DNA from: Alphaproteobacteria bacterium
Lineage (GTDB): Bacteria; Pseudomonadota; Alphaproteobacteria; ATCC43930; CGMCC-115725
NCBI GenBank assembly: GCA_017353855.1
Contig: JAFMSA010000148.1
Coordinates: forward strand, 1 to 8,382
Reading direction: 5' to 3'
DNA length: 8,382 nucleotides
The stretch's first letter is position 1. Each line of letters opens with the position of its first letter. Of the stretch, positions 6,485 through 8,382 are shown in pieces. The notes beneath the pieces are model-generated. The model was not told the origin of the DNA, ran no database searches, and saw only the letters and a program-made list of their open reading frames with translations. The translations under genes were made by a program, and so were the position numbers.

Positions 6485-6892
6485 ATGCAACTGAGAAAGT
6501 GGCGAACGAAGATCTGGGCTGCACGGCTCAGCCTTCTCGCGCTCGCTCTGAACGCGCTGGTCCCAGTACACCTTGCGTTCGATCTTGCCGAAGTCCTTGG
6601 ACCGTCGGCTGAGTGCGGTGCCTGTCCCGAGCCCGATGGCGTCGACCGAAACGTAGTGGCGTTGCTCGCCGGACACCGCGACGCGGATCACAGGTCCGAC
6701 GAGCACAGCAAACATTTTGGGTGTCCGGTTTGCAGTGCGCTCGCCGCCTTCGCCAGCTTCGTCCCACCGGCGGCGCCACCGGCATTGTGGGTGCCGCCGC
6801 CCGCCAGGCTGCCGGCGTTCTCGTGCGTGGTCCATTTCGGACGCATTGCTGTCGCCGCCGCTTACCGCTCCCGCGCCCCGCCCTTCGCCTGA
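6485..6892 (+). CDS. DUF2946 family membrane-anchored Cys/His protein
   Basis: This 135-aa protein has a basic N-terminus, one hydrophobic segment (about residues 11-32, an uncleaved or poorly cleaved signal anchor) and a periplasmic tail. The tail carries two CxxC pairs (C44/C47 and C80/C83) flanking four histidines (H64, H69, H74, H77), then a Pro/Ala-rich hydrophobic stretch and the ending AYRSRAPP that is common in DUF2946 proteins. The family has no proven role but often sits beside copper or TonB-linked metal genes, and the Cys/His layout suggests metal binding. An in-frame TAG lies immediately before ATG 6485, fixing the upstream limit, and no clear Shine-Dalgarno is visible. It is the first gene of the operon and ends 73 bases before the beta-barrel gene. 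Family assignment is from pattern memory; the function is inference. Confidence 0.78.
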   Translation: MQLRKWRTKIWAARLSLLALALNALVPVHLAFDLAEVLGPSAECGACPEPDGVDRNVVALLAGHRDADHRSDEHSKHFGCPVCSALAAFASFVPPAAPPALWVPPPARLPAFSCVVHFGRIAVAAAYRSRAPPFA

Positions 6893-6965
6893 GCCTGCCG
6901 CCCTCAGTTGCCCACCCGCCTTCGCGCGGCTGCGGCCGACTAGCATTTCTGTTGAAAGGCTTCAG

Positions 6966-7880
6966 ATGAAGACGACTAGATTCGGGGCGGTGGCTGCCGT
7001 GGCCGTCACCGCTCTTTTCCCGAACTCTGCGGCGCTCGCGCACGGATTTGCCGGACAGCGGTTTTTCCCGGCGACGATCCTGACGGACGATCCGTTTGTC
7101 GCCGACGAGATTTCGTTGCCGCAGATTACCGTCAGCCCGCCCGGGCCTGATGGCTCGCGAGAGACCGACTTCCAAATCGATCTTTCCAAGCGGATCACGC
7201 CCGATATCGGCGTGACTATCGGCGGTCAGTGGCAACGCCTGAAACCGTCAGGTCTGCCGGCGGTCAGCGGGCTCGGCCCGTTACAGACGGGGGCGCAGTA
7301 TCAGCTCTTCGTCAATGAACCCCACGAAGCAATCGGCCTGCTAGGGCTCAACGTGACCTGGGCGCATACCGGGCGGGTCCAGGCGCTTGGCGCACCTGAC
7401 TTTACGACGTTGTCGCCCACCTTCAATTTCGGCAAAGGTTTCGGCGATCTGCCGCCCTCACTCCCCTATTTGCGCCCCTTTGCGATCACCGGGAATCTCG
7501 GCTTCGACTTTCCGACCAAAGTCGAGAGCGCCGGCGAGCCGAACCCGACCAATGTCAATTACGGCTTCGCCTTTGAATACAGCCTTCCCTATCTGCAGTG
7601 TTGCGTTAAGGACGTCGGTCTTCGCGAACCGTTCAATCGACTGATCCCGCTGGTCGAGGTCGATTTTACGACGCCGATCAATCGCGTACCGGCCAGCCAG
7701 ACGACCGGCACGATCCAGCCCGGGGTTATCTGGGCCGGGCAATATTTTCAGATCGGCGCCGAGGCGATCATTCCCGCGAACAGTCGCACCGGGCACGGCT
7801 ACGGCGGCGTCGTTCAGCTCCATTTCTATCTCGACGATCTGTTTCCGCGCAGCATCGGCCGACCAATTGCGGAGTGGTGA
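6966..7880 (+). CDS. Putative outer-membrane beta-barrel protein of a copper operon
   Basis: The protein has 304 aa. Residues 1-24 form a signal peptide (MKTTRFGAV..., hydrophobic core, AxA cleavage at ALA), leaving a mature N-terminus HGFAGQRFF. The rest alternates polar and hydrophobic residues in short strands with Gly/Asn/Pro turns (for example DIGVTIGGQWQRL, YQLFVNEPHEAIGLLGLNV, GYGGVVQLHFYLDDLF) and no transmembrane helix, as expected of an outer-membrane barrel. The chain ends in Trp, an acceptable barrel terminus. An unusual adjacent cysteine pair occurs in LQCCVKDVG. ATG 6966 is preferred over upstream in-frame starts because GAAAGG (6954-6959) precedes it by six bases and the signal peptide begins there. 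copC follows one base after the stop, so the two are surely co-transcribed. I know no named family; export of, or outer-membrane passage for, copper is inferred from context. Confidence 0.8.
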   Translation: MKTTRFGAVAAVAVTALFPNSAALAHGFAGQRFFPATILTDDPFVADEISLPQITVSPPGPDGSRETDFQIDLSKRITPDIGVTIGGQWQRLKPSGLPAVSGLGPLQTGAQYQLFVNEPHEAIGLLGLNVTWAHTGRVQALGAPDFTTLSPTFNFGKGFGDLPPSLPYLRPFAITGNLGFDFPTKVESAGEPNPTNVNYGFAFEYSLPYLQCCVKDVGLREPFNRLIPLVEVDFTTPINRVPASQTTGTIQPGVIWAGQYFQIGAEAIIPANSRTGHGYGGVVQLHFYLDDLFPRSIGRPIAEW

Positions 7881-7881
7881 G

Positions 7882-8256
7882 ATGTTCAGGAACGTAATGG
7901 CACTGGCACTGGTTGCCGGCGGGTTTGTGATCGGGGCTGCGCCATTGGCACGGGCCCACGCCTTTCTCGACCATGCGAGTCCCGCGGTCGGCAGTTCGAT
8001 GCGGGCCTCCCCGCCTGTTCTCATGTTGTGGTTCACGCAGGACCTGGAGCCGGCCTTTAGCCGTGTAACGGTGACGAACCAGGCGGGCCAACGCGTCGAT
8101 CTGAACAATGCCCAAACGCCGCCCGGCCAGCCGGCCGAGCTGCAGATCGGACTGAGATCGCTGCCGGCCGGAAACTACACGGTCACCTGGCATGTCGTGT
8201 CGGTCGACACGCACCCGACCGACGGCACGTTCACGTTTCAGGTCGGCGGCAGATGA
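7882..8256 (+). CDS. copC: Periplasmic copper-binding protein CopC
   Basis: This 124-aa secreted CopC-domain protein binds copper in the periplasm and delivers it to CopD. A signal peptide covers residues 1-25 (cleavage after ARA), giving a mature protein that starts with His (H26) in HAFLDHASP, the canonical CopC opening. The Cu(II) site known for the family, N-terminal His plus a D-x-H pair near mature residues 83-85, is present as D109 and H111 in VVSVDTHPTDGTF. The Met/His-rich loop that makes the Cu(I) site in the plasmid-borne Pseudomonas CopC is absent, so this is the Cu(II)-only type. ATG 7882 is chosen because GGAG (7871-7874) lies seven bases upstream and the signal peptide begins there; an in-frame TTG at 7867 lies inside the preceding gene. 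There is a one-base gap after the barrel gene and 13 bases before copD. Confidence 0.93.
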   Translation: MFRNVMALALVAGGFVIGAAPLARAHAFLDHASPAVGSSMRASPPVLMLWFTQDLEPAFSRVTVTNQAGQRVDLNNAQTPPGQPAELQIGLRSLPAGNYTVTWHVVSVDTHPTDGTFTFQVGGR

Positions 8257-8269
8257 TCGGCGGAGCATC

Positions 8270-8382
8270 ATGCAAGTTTTACTGGTTGTCTCCCGCATCG
8301 TCCAATTCGCCACGGCGATTTCCTTGGCTGGCGCCTTCTGCTTCGAATGTCTGGCCGCCGTACCGGCCTTTCGGTCGGCGGG
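8270..8382 (+). CDS. copD: Copper-resistance inner-membrane protein CopD, N-terminal part (cut by the window edge)
   Basis: Only the first 37 codons are present: MQVLLVVSRIVQFATAISLAG followed by a hydrophobic, Cys-containing stretch (AFCFECLAAVPAF). This is one membrane-spanning helix with the SRIVQFATA pattern that resembles the first helix of CopD proteins, in which a His or Gln-like residue sits near the membrane face. It starts 13 bases after copC with GGAG four bases before the ATG, and copC-copD is a standard gene pair for copper uptake across the inner membrane. CopD relatives have about 300 residues and eight helices; the rest lies beyond base 8382. Assignment leans on position as well as sequence. 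Confidence 0.8.
   Translation, partial: MQVLLVVSRIVQFATAISLAGAFCFECLAAVPAFRSA

Noticed and set aside
1..8382. tRNA, rRNA, CRISPR array, insertion sequence or transposase
   Set aside because: I looked for tRNA T-loop-like motifs, regularly spaced repeats, terminal inverted repeats and transposase motifs on both strands and saw none.

Overview
The window is GC-rich DNA, with codon use and gene content typical of a soil alphaproteobacterium. Bradyrhizobium or a close Hyphomicrobiales relative is the best guess. This rests on a small protein resembling a short conserved family I associate with Bradyrhizobium, on the hydantoinase pair, and on a DUF2946/CopC/CopD neighbourhood. No database search was possible, so the taxon is an inference.

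Layout. (1) Positions 1-1330 are gene-poor. They hold the last codons of a plus-strand gene, a 57-aa conserved-type small protein on the minus strand (364-537), two short palindromes and one 40-codon ORF with a very strong Shine-Dalgarno (841-963). (2) Positions 1331-5128 on the minus strand form a tight two-gene operon, hyuA then hyuB. These are the two subunits of an ATP-dependent hydantoinase/5-oxoprolinase-type enzyme, and both look intact. (3) Positions about 5458-5962 hold the wreck of a COG3618-type metal-dependent amidohydrolase on the minus strand. It has a substituted metal ligand, a 5-bp tandem duplication that shifts the frame, and an internal coding block that now reads on the opposite strand. 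(4) Positions 5963-6484 hold no assignable gene. (5) From 6485 to the right edge, a plus-strand operon encodes a DUF2946 membrane-anchored Cys/His protein, a putative outer-membrane beta-barrel, periplasmic CopC and the start of inner-membrane CopD.

How the genes work together. HyuA (ATP-binding, ASKHA fold) and HyuB should form one cytoplasmic enzyme acting on a cyclic amide or a related substrate. The ruined amidohydrolase upstream may once have belonged to the same catabolic unit. The rightward operon appears to handle copper in the envelope: CopC binds Cu(II) in the periplasm, CopD moves it across the inner membrane, and the barrel and the DUF2946 protein are uncharacterised partners. That barrel plus DUF2946 pairing with CopCD is the most interesting intact biology here. 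The dissected amidohydrolase is the most interesting sequence-level structure.
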